Origin: DATKMP01 sp035541775
GTDB taxonomy: Bacteria > Bacteroidota > Ignavibacteria > UBA10030
Length of the DNA stretch: 18,718 nt
Assembly (NCBI GenBank): GCA_035541775.1
Contig: DATKMP010000262.1
Coordinates: 1-18,718, forward strand
Direction: 5' to 3'
Made by a program: the position numbers and the translations under genes. Positions 7,199-14,835 of the stretch are shown here, piece after piece. The notes beneath the pieces are model-generated. The model did not search any database, was not told where the DNA came from, and was given only the letters and a program-made list of their open reading frames with translations. Within the stretch, counting starts at the first letter, position 1; each line of letters begins with the position of its first letter.

Positions 7199-7739
7199 TG
7201 TATTCCGTTCGATGATCAATATTATTTCTGTCATCGCCATTCCGCTGATGATCGCTGTGTTTCTCGGATGGGGTTTTGCAAAAAAAGTTCGTGTGTATGA
7301 AGTGTTTGTGGAAGGCGCGAAAGAAGGATTTCATACCGCGGTACGAATCATTCCATATTTGGTCGCGATGTTGTTTGCAATTGGAATTTTCCGCGCCAGT
7401 GGAGCGATGGATGTTTTGGCGGCAATCGTTTCTCCCATCACCAATCTTATCGGCATGCCTGCAGAAACGTTACCGATGGCGTTGATGCGGCCGCTTTCCG
7501 GCAGCGGTTCACTGGGGATTATGACCGAACTGATGAAAGCACACGGACCGGATTCGTTTATTGGAATTTTATCTTCGACGATGTATGGAAGTTCTGAAAC
7601 AACATTTTATGTGCTGGCTGTTTATTTTGGATCGGTCAACATTAAAAACACTCGCCATGCCGTTCCGGTCGGATTGCTTGCCGATCTTGCCGGTATGATC
7701 GGGGCTGTGTTCATTTGCAGAATTTTATTTGGTCTATAA
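7191..7739 (+). CDS. spmB: Spore maturation protein B-like membrane protein (Gate domain)
   Basis: A 182-residue hydrophobic protein, normal SpmB length. Several membrane helices are visible. Conserved family segments are FVEGAKEGFHTAVRIIPYLVAML (start at about residue 39), MRPLSGSGSLG (about 98-108) and STMYGSSETTFYVLAVYFG. AAAGGA lies about 6 bases before ATG 7191, inside the end of spmA, and the two genes overlap by 8 bases, so the products are probably made in equal amounts and act as a complex in the inner membrane. The biochemical function of the SpmA/SpmB pair is not established; the shared Gate domain is also found in nucleoside and ion transporters. Confidence 0.92.
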   Translation: MTDVFRSMINIISVIAIPLMIAVFLGWGFAKKVRVYEVFVEGAKEGFHTAVRIIPYLVAMLFAIGIFRASGAMDVLAAIVSPITNLIGMPAETLPMALMRPLSGSGSLGIMTELMKAHGPDSFIGILSSTMYGSSETTFYVLAVYFGSVNIKNTRHAVPVGLLADLAGMIGAVFICRILFGL

Positions 7740-7763
7740 CAATCACATATCACAGGAGGTCAA

Positions 7764-9086
7764 ATGAGTAAGGTACGTATCATCATCGCAGCGATAATGT
7801 GCAGTTGTGTTGCGTTCACAGCGACGGCGCAAATCAATCAAGCTGCAGCGTCCATGATGGGACAAAAAGATGGCGGCAGTTTGCCGGTTGGTTTTGGCGC
7901 GACGTTTATCGATGGACAAACATTTTATTTGATAAGTGTTATGCCGGATCTTTCGTTCGGAAGACTTGGTATTGGACTCGATATTAATTTACGTATCAAT
8001 AGCCAAACTGGCGCTCTTCGTCCGGGAGATTATGCAAAGTTTAGTGATTATCTGCGCATACTTCGTTATGTCCGGTGGGCACAGAAAGGCGATCCATTCT
8101 ATGTTCGATTCGGCCAGTTGGATTATTCTCTGCTTGGGCATGGATCGATTATTTATAATTATAACAACAGCGCCAGTTACGATTTGCGAAAGTCCGGTAT
8201 TGAATTGGATGTGAATTCAGAAAAAGCCGGATTTGAATCGATGTACAGCGATGTAACCGACAAGGGATTGTTGGGCATGCGCGGATATGTCCGCCCGCTT
8301 AAATTTACATCGCTTGCCAAAGTTCCAGTCATCAATAATTTTGAAGTTGGTGCGACCTATGCAAGAGATTTAAGCGACAACGCAACATCCAAAAGAGACA
8401 GTGTCAGCCCCACCAATATTTATTATGAGGGCACTGGCGGTTTATCGATTTATGGATTCGATCTGGGGTTGCCGATTCTTCAATATCCCGTCATCAAATC
8501 TTCGTTGTACTTCGATTATGCAAAGATTGTAAATTATGGAAACGGCACAAGTGTCGGCATTAATCTTGGATTGAATCTTGGAAGTCTGGTCGTCGTCAAA
8601 TCAAAATATGAATATCGATTTAATGGCGATGAGTACATACCTGCATACTTCAATGCATTATATGAGTATGATCGATTTTCTACCGCGAGAGGCAGTAAGT
8701 CGGATACACTGAATGGGATTAAAGCGAACAAAGGATATTACGGCGAATTGCTCATCAGCGTTTTGAACACCATTAATATCATCGGTGCGTATCAAGCGCC
8801 GGCGCCGAACGACAATCAAGGTGTGATGCATGCTGAACTGCGCTTGCCGGATATGGCAGGCATCGTTGTTCGCGGTGCATTCGATAAAACGGATATCGGT
8901 CGCGTGTTTGTTCCGGAACATACCATTCTGAGCGCGGAGCTTGGCTACATGCCGGTGAAATATTTATTGGTGTCGATGTTGTTCCAGCGCACGTTCTCCG
9001 ATAGAGATGCGAATGGAAATCCGTTGGGATATTTTGTAAAGCAGGATAGGGTAGAACCAAAGGTGAGCGTGGTGTTTGATTTTTAA
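7764..9086 (+). CDS. Putative outer-membrane beta-barrel protein of unknown function
   Basis: A signal peptide ends at about residue 22 (hydrophobic core from IIIAAIM, cleavage after TATA before Gln23). The mature 418 residues alternate polar and hydrophobic residues with many Tyr, Gly and Asn, as in beta-barrels. The protein ends in VVFDF, with a C-terminal Phe as in many outer-membrane barrels. I do not recognise the family. The region at about 110-150 (FYVRFGQLDYSLLGHG) looks like a conserved barrel or plug segment. A strong ribosome-binding site, AGGAGGT at 7754-7760, lies close to the ATG. Only 24 bp separate it from spmB and no promoter or terminator is visible between them, so it is very likely in the spmAB operon. 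A hairpin terminator follows. Confidence 0.75.
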   Translation: MSKVRIIIAAIMCSCVAFTATAQINQAAASMMGQKDGGSLPVGFGATFIDGQTFYLISVMPDLSFGRLGIGLDINLRINSQTGALRPGDYAKFSDYLRILRYVRWAQKGDPFYVRFGQLDYSLLGHGSIIYNYNNSASYDLRKSGIELDVNSEKAGFESMYSDVTDKGLLGMRGYVRPLKFTSLAKVPVINNFEVGATYARDLSDNATSKRDSVSPTNIYYEGTGGLSIYGFDLGLPILQYPVIKSSLYFDYAKIVNYGNGTSVGINLGLNLGSLVVVKSKYEYRFNGDEYIPAYFNALYEYDRFSTARGSKSDTLNGIKANKGYYGELLISVLNTINIIGAYQAPAPNDNQGVMHAELRLPDMAGIVVRGAFDKTDIGRVFVPEHTILSAELGYMPVKYLLVSMLFQRTFSDRDANGNPLGYFVKQDRVEPKVSVVFDF

Positions 9087-9122
9087 AATCACCTAACGCT
9101 ATGAAATAGTTTTTTAAAAAAA

Positions 9123-9153
9123 ACCCGCATTGCAAGCGGGTCTTCTATTTTTA
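9123..9153 (+). terminator. Rho-independent terminator of the spmAB-barrel operon
   Basis: ACCCGC (9123-9128) pairs with GCGGGT (9136-9141) around a 7-base loop, followed by a T-rich tract (about 9142-9155). An A run directly before the stem means it could also work for transcripts from the other strand. Confidence 0.75.
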
Positions 9154-9227
9154 TTTTGGTCTTGCTTACGCGAGACGGTAACAAGCTTCTGGAAGATGTT
9201 CTGTTATCACTTGGATGAAGCGGCATC

Positions 9228-9261
9228 TAAAAAACAAAAGCCCATCACCGGATGGGCTTTT
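9228..9261 (-). terminator. Rho-independent terminator after tRNA-Asp
   Basis: Perfect 11-bp inverted repeat: 9236-9246 and 9251-9261 (AAAAGCCCATC / GATGGGCTTTT) with a 4-base loop. On the minus strand it ends in TTTT followed by GTTTTTT. It lies 5 bases beyond the tRNA 3' end. Confidence 0.85.
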
Positions 9262-9266
9262 ACATG

Positions 9267-9341
9267 CGGGGCCGAAGGGGCTCGAACCCTCGACCTCCTG
9301 CGTGACAGGCAGGCGCTCTAACCAAGCTGAGCTACGACCCC
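9267..9341 (-). tRNA. tRNA-Asp (anticodon GUC)
   Basis: The minus strand folds into a full cloverleaf. The acceptor stem is GGGGTCG with CGGCCCC (one T-G pair) and a discriminator G. The D arm is GCTC...GAGC. The anticodon arm is CCTGC-CTGTCAC-GCAGG with anticodon GTC. A five-base variable loop follows, then the T arm GAGGG-TTCGAGC-CCCTT. The 3' CCA is not encoded (the gene continues CAT), so it must be added after transcription. The G34 discriminator and the GUC anticodon both fit aspartate. An independent terminator follows it. No integrase or repeated 3' end suggests an integrated element here. Confidence 0.97.
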
Positions 9342-9421
9342 AACTCTTTCTACACATATTTTTTGTAGAATCATACTTTTAATATACAAAGTATTTTCCA
9401 AAAAAAAAACAAAAACAATGG

Positions 9422-10219
9422 CTAATCGATGAGCAAGGATGTCATCGAAAGCGATTTCATCACAAACTTATCATTGAAAAATGCTATTTGCTCATCGGCC
9501 TGTTTTGCACCAAGAACATAGAGCAAGGGAAGAAAATGTTCTGGCGTCGGAATGGCCAGTGCTGCAGACTTTCCAAGCGAAGAATAATTGATTAATGCTT
9601 GGATGTTATTGCTGCGAATATAATTATTGAATATCGTCCGTGCTTCTTCTGCCCAAGGATATCCGCCATCAGGATTTTTCCAATCAACCAGACTTAAATT
9701 ATGAACAAGATTGCCGCTGCCGATCAAAAGGATTCCTTGAGACCGTAATTGTGCTAATTCTTTTCCGAAATCAAAATGCCATTGAGCGTTTTTAGTCCGA
9801 TCCATGCTTAATTGCAAAACAGGGATTTCCGCGTTCGGATACACGTGCGTTAAAACACTCCAGCATCCGTGATCAAGTCCCCACTGATGATCTAATTCGA
9901 TGGAAGTATGTTTCACAGCGTTTTGAATTTCTGCCGCTAATTTGGGATTTCCTTTTGCCGGATACTGGACTTGGAAAAGTTCAGGAGGAAATCCGTAAAA
10001 GTCATGAATTGTTTTTGGCCGTTCCATTGCTGTGATGAATGTGGCTTGTGTTTCCCAGTGCGCCGAAATACAAAGTATGGCTTTAGGGGTTGGCAATTCG
10101 TTTCCAATTTTATGCCACTGTTGGCTAAACTCGTTAACTTCAATGGCATTCATCGGATTGCCATGCCCGATAAAAAGCAAAGGCATGAAGTTTGATTTTT
10201 TATTTTTTTCGGAGCTCAA
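9422..10219 (-). CDS. LigB/YgiD-type extradiol dioxygenase (DODA family, 4,5-DOPA-dioxygenase-like)
   Basis: A 265-residue cytoplasmic enzyme of the class III extradiol family. The metal and active-site histidines known from E. coli YgiD can be placed: His19 (FIGHGNPMNAI), His54 (ISAHWET), His173 (GSGNLVHNL) and His228 (TPEHFLPLL). Length matches YgiD (about 260-270). Members open the ring of catechols such as L-DOPA, but physiological substrates are mostly unknown. The start taken is TTG 10219, with AGGAAG about 11 bases upstream. An in-frame ATG at 10186 (MPLLFIGHG) is where many homologues begin but lacks a ribosome-binding site. It stands alone, divergent from cysK. No hairpin follows its stop, so transcripts may run on into tRNA-Asp. 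Its DNA looks more AT-rich than the flanking operons. Confidence 0.88.
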   Translation of the reverse strand: MSSEKNKKSNFMPLLFIGHGNPMNAIEVNEFSQQWHKIGNELPTPKAILCISAHWETQATFITAMERPKTIHDFYGFPPELFQVQYPAKGNPKLAAEIQNAVKHTSIELDHQWGLDHGCWSVLTHVYPNAEIPVLQLSMDRTKNAQWHFDFGKELAQLRSQGILLIGSGNLVHNLSLVDWKNPDGGYPWAEEARTIFNNYIRSNNIQALINYSSLGKSAALAIPTPEHFLPLLYVLGAKQADEQIAFFNDKFVMKSLSMTSLLID

Positions 10220-10362
10220 TTTTACATTCTTCCTTTGTTGCGATTCAATGTTTCTTTTGCAAGATACAATTTTTTGCCAAATGTATTGAGAATAATAATT
10301 CCCAGTAAATGGTTCGTTTTTTGCTTTGTGAAGAAAAAAAATAAAATATTTTCAAATTTCTC

Positions 10363-10392
10363 TTGACAATAACCTTTTTTTTGTTTTATTAA
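10363..10392 (+). promoter_or_regulatory. Sigma70-like promoter for the cysteine operon
   Basis: TTGACA at 10363-10368 and TATTAA at 10387-10392 are 18 bp apart in a very AT-rich stretch, 42 bp before the cysK ATG. The hexamers are of the general sigma70 type and not the TTTG / TAnnTTTG type of classical Bacteroidetes. The 215-bp gap between the divergent genes (10220-10434) shows no other clear element. Confidence 0.55.
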
Positions 10393-10434
10393 CTATAAGT
10401 TTATCAACATACTCAACATTAAAGGAGACCAGCA

Positions 10435-11379
10435 ATGGCAATAGCAAAAAACATTACCGAACTCATCGGCAAGACGCCATTAGTTCGAATTAACCGTCTG
10501 AACGCAACGAGCAAGGCGGATGTTGTCGCAAAACTAGAAAGTTTTAATCCACTTTCGAGTGTGAAAGACCGAATTGGATTATCGATGATTGAAGATGCAG
10601 AACGTCGAGGTGTTCTCAAAAAAGGTTCAGTCATTATTGAGCCGACAAGCGGTAATACAGGAATTGCCCTTGCCTTCGTTGCTGCTGTGAAAGGGTATCG
10701 GCTGATCATCACGCTGCCGGAAACTTTTAGCATTGAACGTAGAAAACTTTTAAAAATTTTCGGCGCAGAGTTAGTGCTAACCGAAGGCGCAAAGGGAATG
10801 AAGGGTGCCATTGCGAAAGCGGAAGAACTTGCGCAACAAATTCCGAACGCTTTTATTCCACAGCAATTTAATAATCCTGCAAATCCTGAAATCCATCGCA
10901 GGACGACGGCCGAAGAAGTTTGGAGCGATACTGAAGGCAAAGTCGATATTTTTATCGGCGGCGTCGGCACAGGAGGAACCATCTCCGGTGTTGGGGAAGT
11001 TTTAAAGAAACGAAAGAAGAGTGTACACATTATTGCCGTCGAGTCAGAAAAATCGCCGGTGCTTTCCGGAGGACAACCTGGACCGCACAAAATTCAGGGA
11101 ATCAGCGCGGGATTTATTCCTGGAAATTATCATTCAGATGCAGTTGATGAAATCATAAAAGTGAAAGAAGAAGATGCCGGCGCCACTGCACGTGCGGCTG
11201 CAAAGCAAGAGGGATTGTTGATCGGTATTTCCAGCGGCGCTGCGTTATGGGCAGCGTTACAGGTTGCGCGGCGTCCGGAAAATGCCGGAAAGTTGATTGT
11301 TGTTCTGTTGCCGGATACAGGTGAACGGTATTTGAGTACATGGTTGTTCGATGAACCCGAAGAACCTGCTGTCAAATAA
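10435..11379 (+). CDS. cysK: Cysteine synthase (O-acetylserine sulfhydrylase)
   Basis: A 314-residue PLP enzyme of the fold-II family. It makes cysteine from O-acetylserine and sulfide in the cytoplasm. The Schiff-base lysine is Lys44 in NPLSSVKDRIG. The substrate loop is TSGNTG (71-76). The PLP phosphate loop is GGVGTGGT (175-182). The family ending ERYLSTWLF is present. Length is typical of CysK. AAAGGAG at 10421-10427 precedes the ATG. It opens a + strand cluster with metY and an Rrf2 regulator. No serine acetyltransferase (cysE) is present in the window. Confidence 0.95.
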   Translation: MAIAKNITELIGKTPLVRINRLNATSKADVVAKLESFNPLSSVKDRIGLSMIEDAERRGVLKKGSVIIEPTSGNTGIALAFVAAVKGYRLIITLPETFSIERRKLLKIFGAELVLTEGAKGMKGAIAKAEELAQQIPNAFIPQQFNNPANPEIHRRTTAEEVWSDTEGKVDIFIGGVGTGGTISGVGEVLKKRKKSVHIIAVESEKSPVLSGGQPGPHKIQGISAGFIPGNYHSDAVDEIIKVKEEDAGATARAAAKQEGLLIGISSGAALWAALQVARRPENAGKLIVVLLPDTGERYLSTWLFDEPEEPAVK

Positions 11380-11417
11380 CGATCGATAAACATAATATTT
11401 TATAAAGGAAGTCTAAC

Positions 11418-12713
11418 GTGACAAATAAAAAATTTCATTTTGAAACCCTTGCTGTTCAAGGCGGGCAGCAAACGCCGGATCCTACGACATTATCGCGTGG
11501 AGTGCCAATTTATCGAACCAGCTCGTTTGTCTTCAAAAATACGGAACATGCGGCAAATTTATTTGCTCTCAAAGAAGCGGGAAATATTTATTCCCGCCTC
11601 ACCAATCCGACCAATGAAATACTTGAAGAACGTATTTCGCAATTGGAAGGCGGTGCGGCGTCGGTTGTTGTTTCCTCCGGAACGTCCGCAATCTTTTACG
11701 CAATCATCACACTTGCAGAAGAAGGTGATGAAATTGTTTCGGCGAATAATTTATACGGTGGAACCTACACTCAGTTTGACGCCATTCTTCCGAAACTTGG
11801 TATAACCACAAAATTTGTCGATCCTCGTGAACCAAAGAATTTTGAGAAAGCCATCACGGATAAAACTCGTGCATTGTATCTTGAAACCATCGGCAATCCG
11901 GTTTTGGATTTTACTGATGTTGCCGCCGTTGCCGATATTGCGCACAAGCATGGCATTCCTCTGATTGTTGATGCTACCTTCACAACACCGTATTTGTTCC
12001 GTGCAATCGATTACGGTGCAGACATCGTTGTCAATTCGTTGACGAAATGGATTGGCGGGCATGGCACGGCAATCGGTGGAAGTATTACGGACTCGGGAAA
12101 ATTTAATTGGAAAACAGGCAAACACAAATTGTTCACAGAGCCGGATAAGAATTACCACGGTTTGCGCTGGGGGCTTGATCTTCCTGAAGCATTAGCTCCC
12201 ATTGCGTACGCGTTGCGTATTCGCACTGTTCCACTGCGAAATCTTGGCGCAGCGCTTTCACCGGATAACGCATGGATTTTTTTGCAGGGACTTGAAACGT
12301 TGCCGTTACGCATGGCGCGTCACAGCGAAAATTCGCTTGCAGTTGCCCAGCACTTGAAGAAACATTCCAAGGTTGCTTGGGTTCGATATCCGGGGTTGCC
12401 GGGCGATCCATCATATTCCGCTGCATCAAAATATTTGAAGAAGGGGTTCGGAGGTATGGTTGTTTTTGGCGTGAAGGGTGGGTACGATGCCGCAGTAAAA
12501 ATTATTGACAACATTGAACTATTCTCGCATCTTGCAAATGTTGGCGATGCGAAAAGTTTGATTTTGCATCCAGCAAGTACATCTCATTCTCAGCTTTCAG
12601 AAAAGGAGCAGCGTGAAAGCGGCTTGACGCCCGATTTAATCCGGCTCTCGATCGGAATCGAACATATCGATGATATTATCGAAGCGCTGGACGACGTATT
12701 AGAAAAAATTTAA
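11418..12713 (+). CDS. metY: O-acetylhomoserine sulfhydrylase (O-acetylhomoserine aminocarboxypropyltransferase), Cys/Met-metabolism PLP enzyme
   Basis: A 431-residue fold-I PLP enzyme. Its length fits MetY (about 425-435) better than the ~380-400 of cystathionine gamma-synthase or lyase. Signatures are FETLAVQGGQ at the start, IYSRLTNPTN (57-66), the PLP-stacking region ASVVVSSGTSA (81-91), NNLYGGTYTQF, and the Schiff-base Lys210 in VNSLTKWIGGHG. The ending SIGIEHIDDIIEALD is typical. It makes homocysteine from O-acetylhomoserine and sulfide. The start is GTG 11418 with AAAGGA about 8 bases upstream, 38 bp after cysK, so the two are probably cotranscribed. Together they offer two parallel routes for sulfide assimilation. 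Confidence 0.92.
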   Translation: MTNKKFHFETLAVQGGQQTPDPTTLSRGVPIYRTSSFVFKNTEHAANLFALKEAGNIYSRLTNPTNEILEERISQLEGGAASVVVSSGTSAIFYAIITLAEEGDEIVSANNLYGGTYTQFDAILPKLGITTKFVDPREPKNFEKAITDKTRALYLETIGNPVLDFTDVAAVADIAHKHGIPLIVDATFTTPYLFRAIDYGADIVVNSLTKWIGGHGTAIGGSITDSGKFNWKTGKHKLFTEPDKNYHGLRWGLDLPEALAPIAYALRIRTVPLRNLGAALSPDNAWIFLQGLETLPLRMARHSENSLAVAQHLKKHSKVAWVRYPGLPGDPSYSAASKYLKKGFGGMVVFGVKGGYDAAVKIIDNIELFSHLANVGDAKSLILHPASTSHSQLSEKEQRESGLTPDLIRLSIGIEHIDDIIEALDDVLEKI

Positions 12714-12730
12714 TGTAGCATCGTTGCAAC

Positions 12731-12770
12731 GAGCATGGGCAGGAACAAACTTCCAGGTACTGCCCTGCTC
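12731..12770 (+). terminator. Hairpin between metY and the Rrf2 gene (partial terminator or attenuator)
   Basis: GAGCATGGGCAG (12731-12742) pairs with CTGCCCTGCTC (12760-12770) with one bulged T, around a 17-base loop. The following sequence is only moderately T-rich. It may reduce, not stop, transcription into the regulator gene. A small palindrome GTTGCAAC lies just before it (12723-12730). Confidence 0.45.
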
Positions 12771-12805
12771 GGTTATTCTTTGTTTATGGAAAGAAAATAA
12801 AGTAT

Positions 12806-13243
12806 ATGAAATTTTCCACGCGTTGTCGATACGGACTGCGGGCAATGATAGAAATCGCGCATCAATACAAGCAAGCTCCCGTAAAACGCAAAGACATTTC
12901 GAAACATCAAAAAATTTCTTCGTATTATCTTGAAAATATTCTTATCACATTAAAAGCGCAACACCTGATCAGTACGGTACGTGGTGCCAGGGGCGGGTTC
13001 ACGTTGGAGCGATCGCCGAAAAAAATTACGATGTACCAAATTGTGACGGCATTAGAAGGATCGATAGCGCCGGCGGAGTGTATTGATACGCCTGAATGTT
13101 GTAGTCGAACGGCAACATGTGCGGCGCGAAAGTTCTGGGTGAAACTGCACGACGCACAAATGAATGTCCTCACCAAGACCACGCTTCAAGATCTTCTCGA
13201 TATGGAAATTTCCTCCGGACAACAAATCGATTACAGTATTTAA
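12806..13243 (+). CDS. Rrf2-family transcriptional regulator with IscR-like cysteine set
   Basis: A 145-residue dimeric winged-helix regulator. The start MKFSTRCRYGLRAMIEIA is the classic Rrf2 opening. The recognition region runs about 28-57 (KDISKHQKISSYYLENILITLKAQHLI), followed by the wing VRGARGGFTLER. Cys92, Cys98/Cys99 and Cys105 closely match the three Fe-S cluster cysteines of E. coli IscR (92, 98, 104). The gene follows cysK and metY in the same direction, which recalls CymR, the Rrf2 repressor of cysteine metabolism in Firmicutes. CymR, however, lacks the cluster cysteines. I infer a regulator linking Fe-S status or redox state to sulfide assimilation; the targets are not shown by the sequence. 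A strong terminator follows. Confidence 0.9.
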   Translation: MKFSTRCRYGLRAMIEIAHQYKQAPVKRKDISKHQKISSYYLENILITLKAQHLISTVRGARGGFTLERSPKKITMYQIVTALEGSIAPAECIDTPECCSRTATCAARKFWVKLHDAQMNVLTKTTLQDLLDMEISSGQQIDYSI

Positions 13244-13260
13244 ACGTTGAGCGAACAATA

Positions 13261-13305
13261 GAAAAGCGTATTCAACAAAACGCTGAATACGCTTTTCTTT
13301 TTTTA
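13261..13305 (+). terminator. Strong rho-independent terminator after the cysK-metY-rrf2 cluster
   Basis: A perfect 14-bp stem, GAAAAGCGTATTCA (13261-13274) with TGAATACGCTTTTC (13284-13297), has a 9-base loop and a following run of Ts. It lies between convergent genes and sits only 11 bp beyond the stop of the minus-strand barrel gene. Confidence 0.92.
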
Positions 13306-13315
13306 TGAAATTTAT

Positions 13316-14791
13316 TTAGAAGCGATACGTCAAGGTAAGATTGATGTAGTTGAGTGTGATCGATTCATTCGAGCCGACATAGTTTGTGTTATTCGAGGCG
13401 TCAGTGTAGCTATAAATTGTTCGTGCTTGTTTCCACGTACCGTAGGCATAGCCAAGATTGAGCGACGTATTTTGATCGAAGTCGAATCCTACACCGCCAG
13501 TGTAATATGTTTGGTCGTAACTGCTGGGAGAATTTTTGTAAGGAGTCGGATTATAAATAATGCCGCCGCGAAGTTTTAATCCGATACTCCAGAGCGTTAT
13601 TTCTGCGCCGCCGCGTAAATTGGTCGTCGCTTGTAATTCATTTTTCACTTCTGAATTTAAACTACTCATCGTTTCGTCATTATTTGCATCATCACTGCTG
13701 AATTCGATGGTTGTCCAATCGGTATATTCTGCATCGCCGGCAAGAACAAGCCAATCGAACGCTTGCACGGAAATTCCGCCGCTGAACACCCATGGCGAAG
13801 TGATACTATATTTTACTGGATCATACGCAGTAAATGGGTATGAATAAGATGAATATCCATTTGCATCTGCTGTTTTAAATGTACTTGATCCGTAAAGTTC
13901 CGTCGTCTTATCGGTAATGTCGTACGAAGTCGGTGTACGTAACGAAATACCGAACGAATATTTACCAGGTTTTTTGTACATCAAACCGAACAGGGCATTA
14001 ACACCGGTGATATCATCGTTGACGTTGTATTCATATCCGAATTTACTGAAATCCGTGGGAGGTGTCGTGTAAAGATTGTGTGCATCGGTTTCATCAAATG
14101 TTCCGTCAAACGAATAGGACCCTGCCGCAAAGTTCAGCGAGACACCGAATGAAAGATTCTTTGCAATATCCATTGCACCGCCGAATGTCCAGTGATTTAA
14201 TCCACCGCCTTCCAAAAAATTAAACATTTGTTGTACGTTACCATTGAGAAGAGGTGTAGATATTCCTGTTAATGAATCATAATGAGCGACCCCTAACCAA
14301 TCCGAAACATTGTAATCGTACGGTTGATTAAGTAAAGCATCGGATTGCGTAAAAGAGCTGGATGAATTAAATGCATTCACGGTCGATGTCGCTGTATAAT
14401 TTGCCGCGCGATTAAATCCGAAAGCAAATGTTAAACTGCCGCGTGCCGTAGCAACAGGATAGACAATCCCAATATTATTCAGATTGATGGTGCTTTTATC
14501 TGAATTGGTCGTTGTTCCAAGATACGAAGCATCGTTCGAATAATCCGTGCGTGTTAATCCAAAAGAAAATTCGAAATTTTTATCGAATGCTAATCCGGCA
14601 GGATTCCAAAACAGAGCAGAATAATCATTTACGCCGCCAACGGTTGCATTCCCCATACCAAGTTCACGCGCACCGACGCCCAGGCCTGCTTGTGAATAGC
14701 GAAGGCCATCTTCTAAAATCTGGGCATCAAGTGTTGCAGCGAAAAGTCCCATAAGACTTACGATACCAAATATTTTTGTCGTCACTTTCAT
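13316..14791 (-). CDS. OmpP1/FadL (PorV-like) outer-membrane beta-barrel protein
   Basis: A 491-residue protein from ATG 14791. The signal peptide ends after about Ala23 (LDA before Gln24). The mature N-terminus has GVGARELGMGNA (39-50) and FWNPAGL (61-67), the hallmark of OmpP1/FadL/PorV proteins; the rest is barrel-like and the protein ends in TYRF with C-terminal Phe. The family takes up or binds hydrophobic compounds, or in PorV serves type IX secretion; nothing here decides between these. The frame can be read from 14836 (506 residues), but AAAGGA at 14801-14806 with 9-base spacing and a proper signal peptide favour 14791. It is 44 bp downstream of the lipoprotein gene and probably cotranscribed with it. 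Confidence 0.88.
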   Translation of the reverse strand: MKVTTKIFGIVSLMGLFAATLDAQILEDGLRYSQAGLGVGARELGMGNATVGGVNDYSALFWNPAGLAFDKNFEFSFGLTRTDYSNDASYLGTTTNSDKSTINLNNIGIVYPVATARGSLTFAFGFNRAANYTATSTVNAFNSSSSFTQSDALLNQPYDYNVSDWLGVAHYDSLTGISTPLLNGNVQQMFNFLEGGGLNHWTFGGAMDIAKNLSFGVSLNFAAGSYSFDGTFDETDAHNLYTTPPTDFSKFGYEYNVNDDITGVNALFGLMYKKPGKYSFGISLRTPTSYDITDKTTELYGSSTFKTADANGYSSYSYPFTAYDPVKYSITSPWVFSGGISVQAFDWLVLAGDAEYTDWTTIEFSSDDANNDETMSSLNSEVKNELQATTNLRGGAEITLWSIGLKLRGGIIYNPTPYKNSPSSYDQTYYTGGVGFDFDQNTSLNLGYAYGTWKQARTIYSYTDASNNTNYVGSNESITLNYINLTLTYRF

Positions 14792-14800
14792 ACATTTCAT

Positions 14801-14806
14801 TCCTTT
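14801..14806 (-). promoter_or_regulatory. Ribosome-binding site deciding the start of the OmpP1/FadL-like gene
   Basis: AAAGGA on the minus strand, 9 bases before ATG 14791. Two other in-frame ATGs flank or overlap it, at 14812 and 14800, and have no site of their own. Confidence 0.55.
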
Positions 14807-14835
14807 AAACATCAGATCACTGTTTGTAAAAATCA

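Noticed and set aside
9130..9321. Open frame on the + strand reading EGARTLDLLRDRQAL
   Set aside because: This is the antisense of tRNA-Asp, a common false gene; no ribosome-binding site or homologous protein is expected.
9348..9370. Inverted repeat TTCTACA / TGTAGAA just upstream of tRNA-Asp
   Set aside because: Only 7 bp with an AT-rich loop; no support for an operator or attachment site, and no integrase gene nearby.
10297..10314. AATTCC...GGTT resembling half of a CymR-type operator upstream of cysK
   Set aside because: Only one half matches well, it lies about 50 bp upstream of the proposed -35, and the match may be chance in AT-rich DNA.
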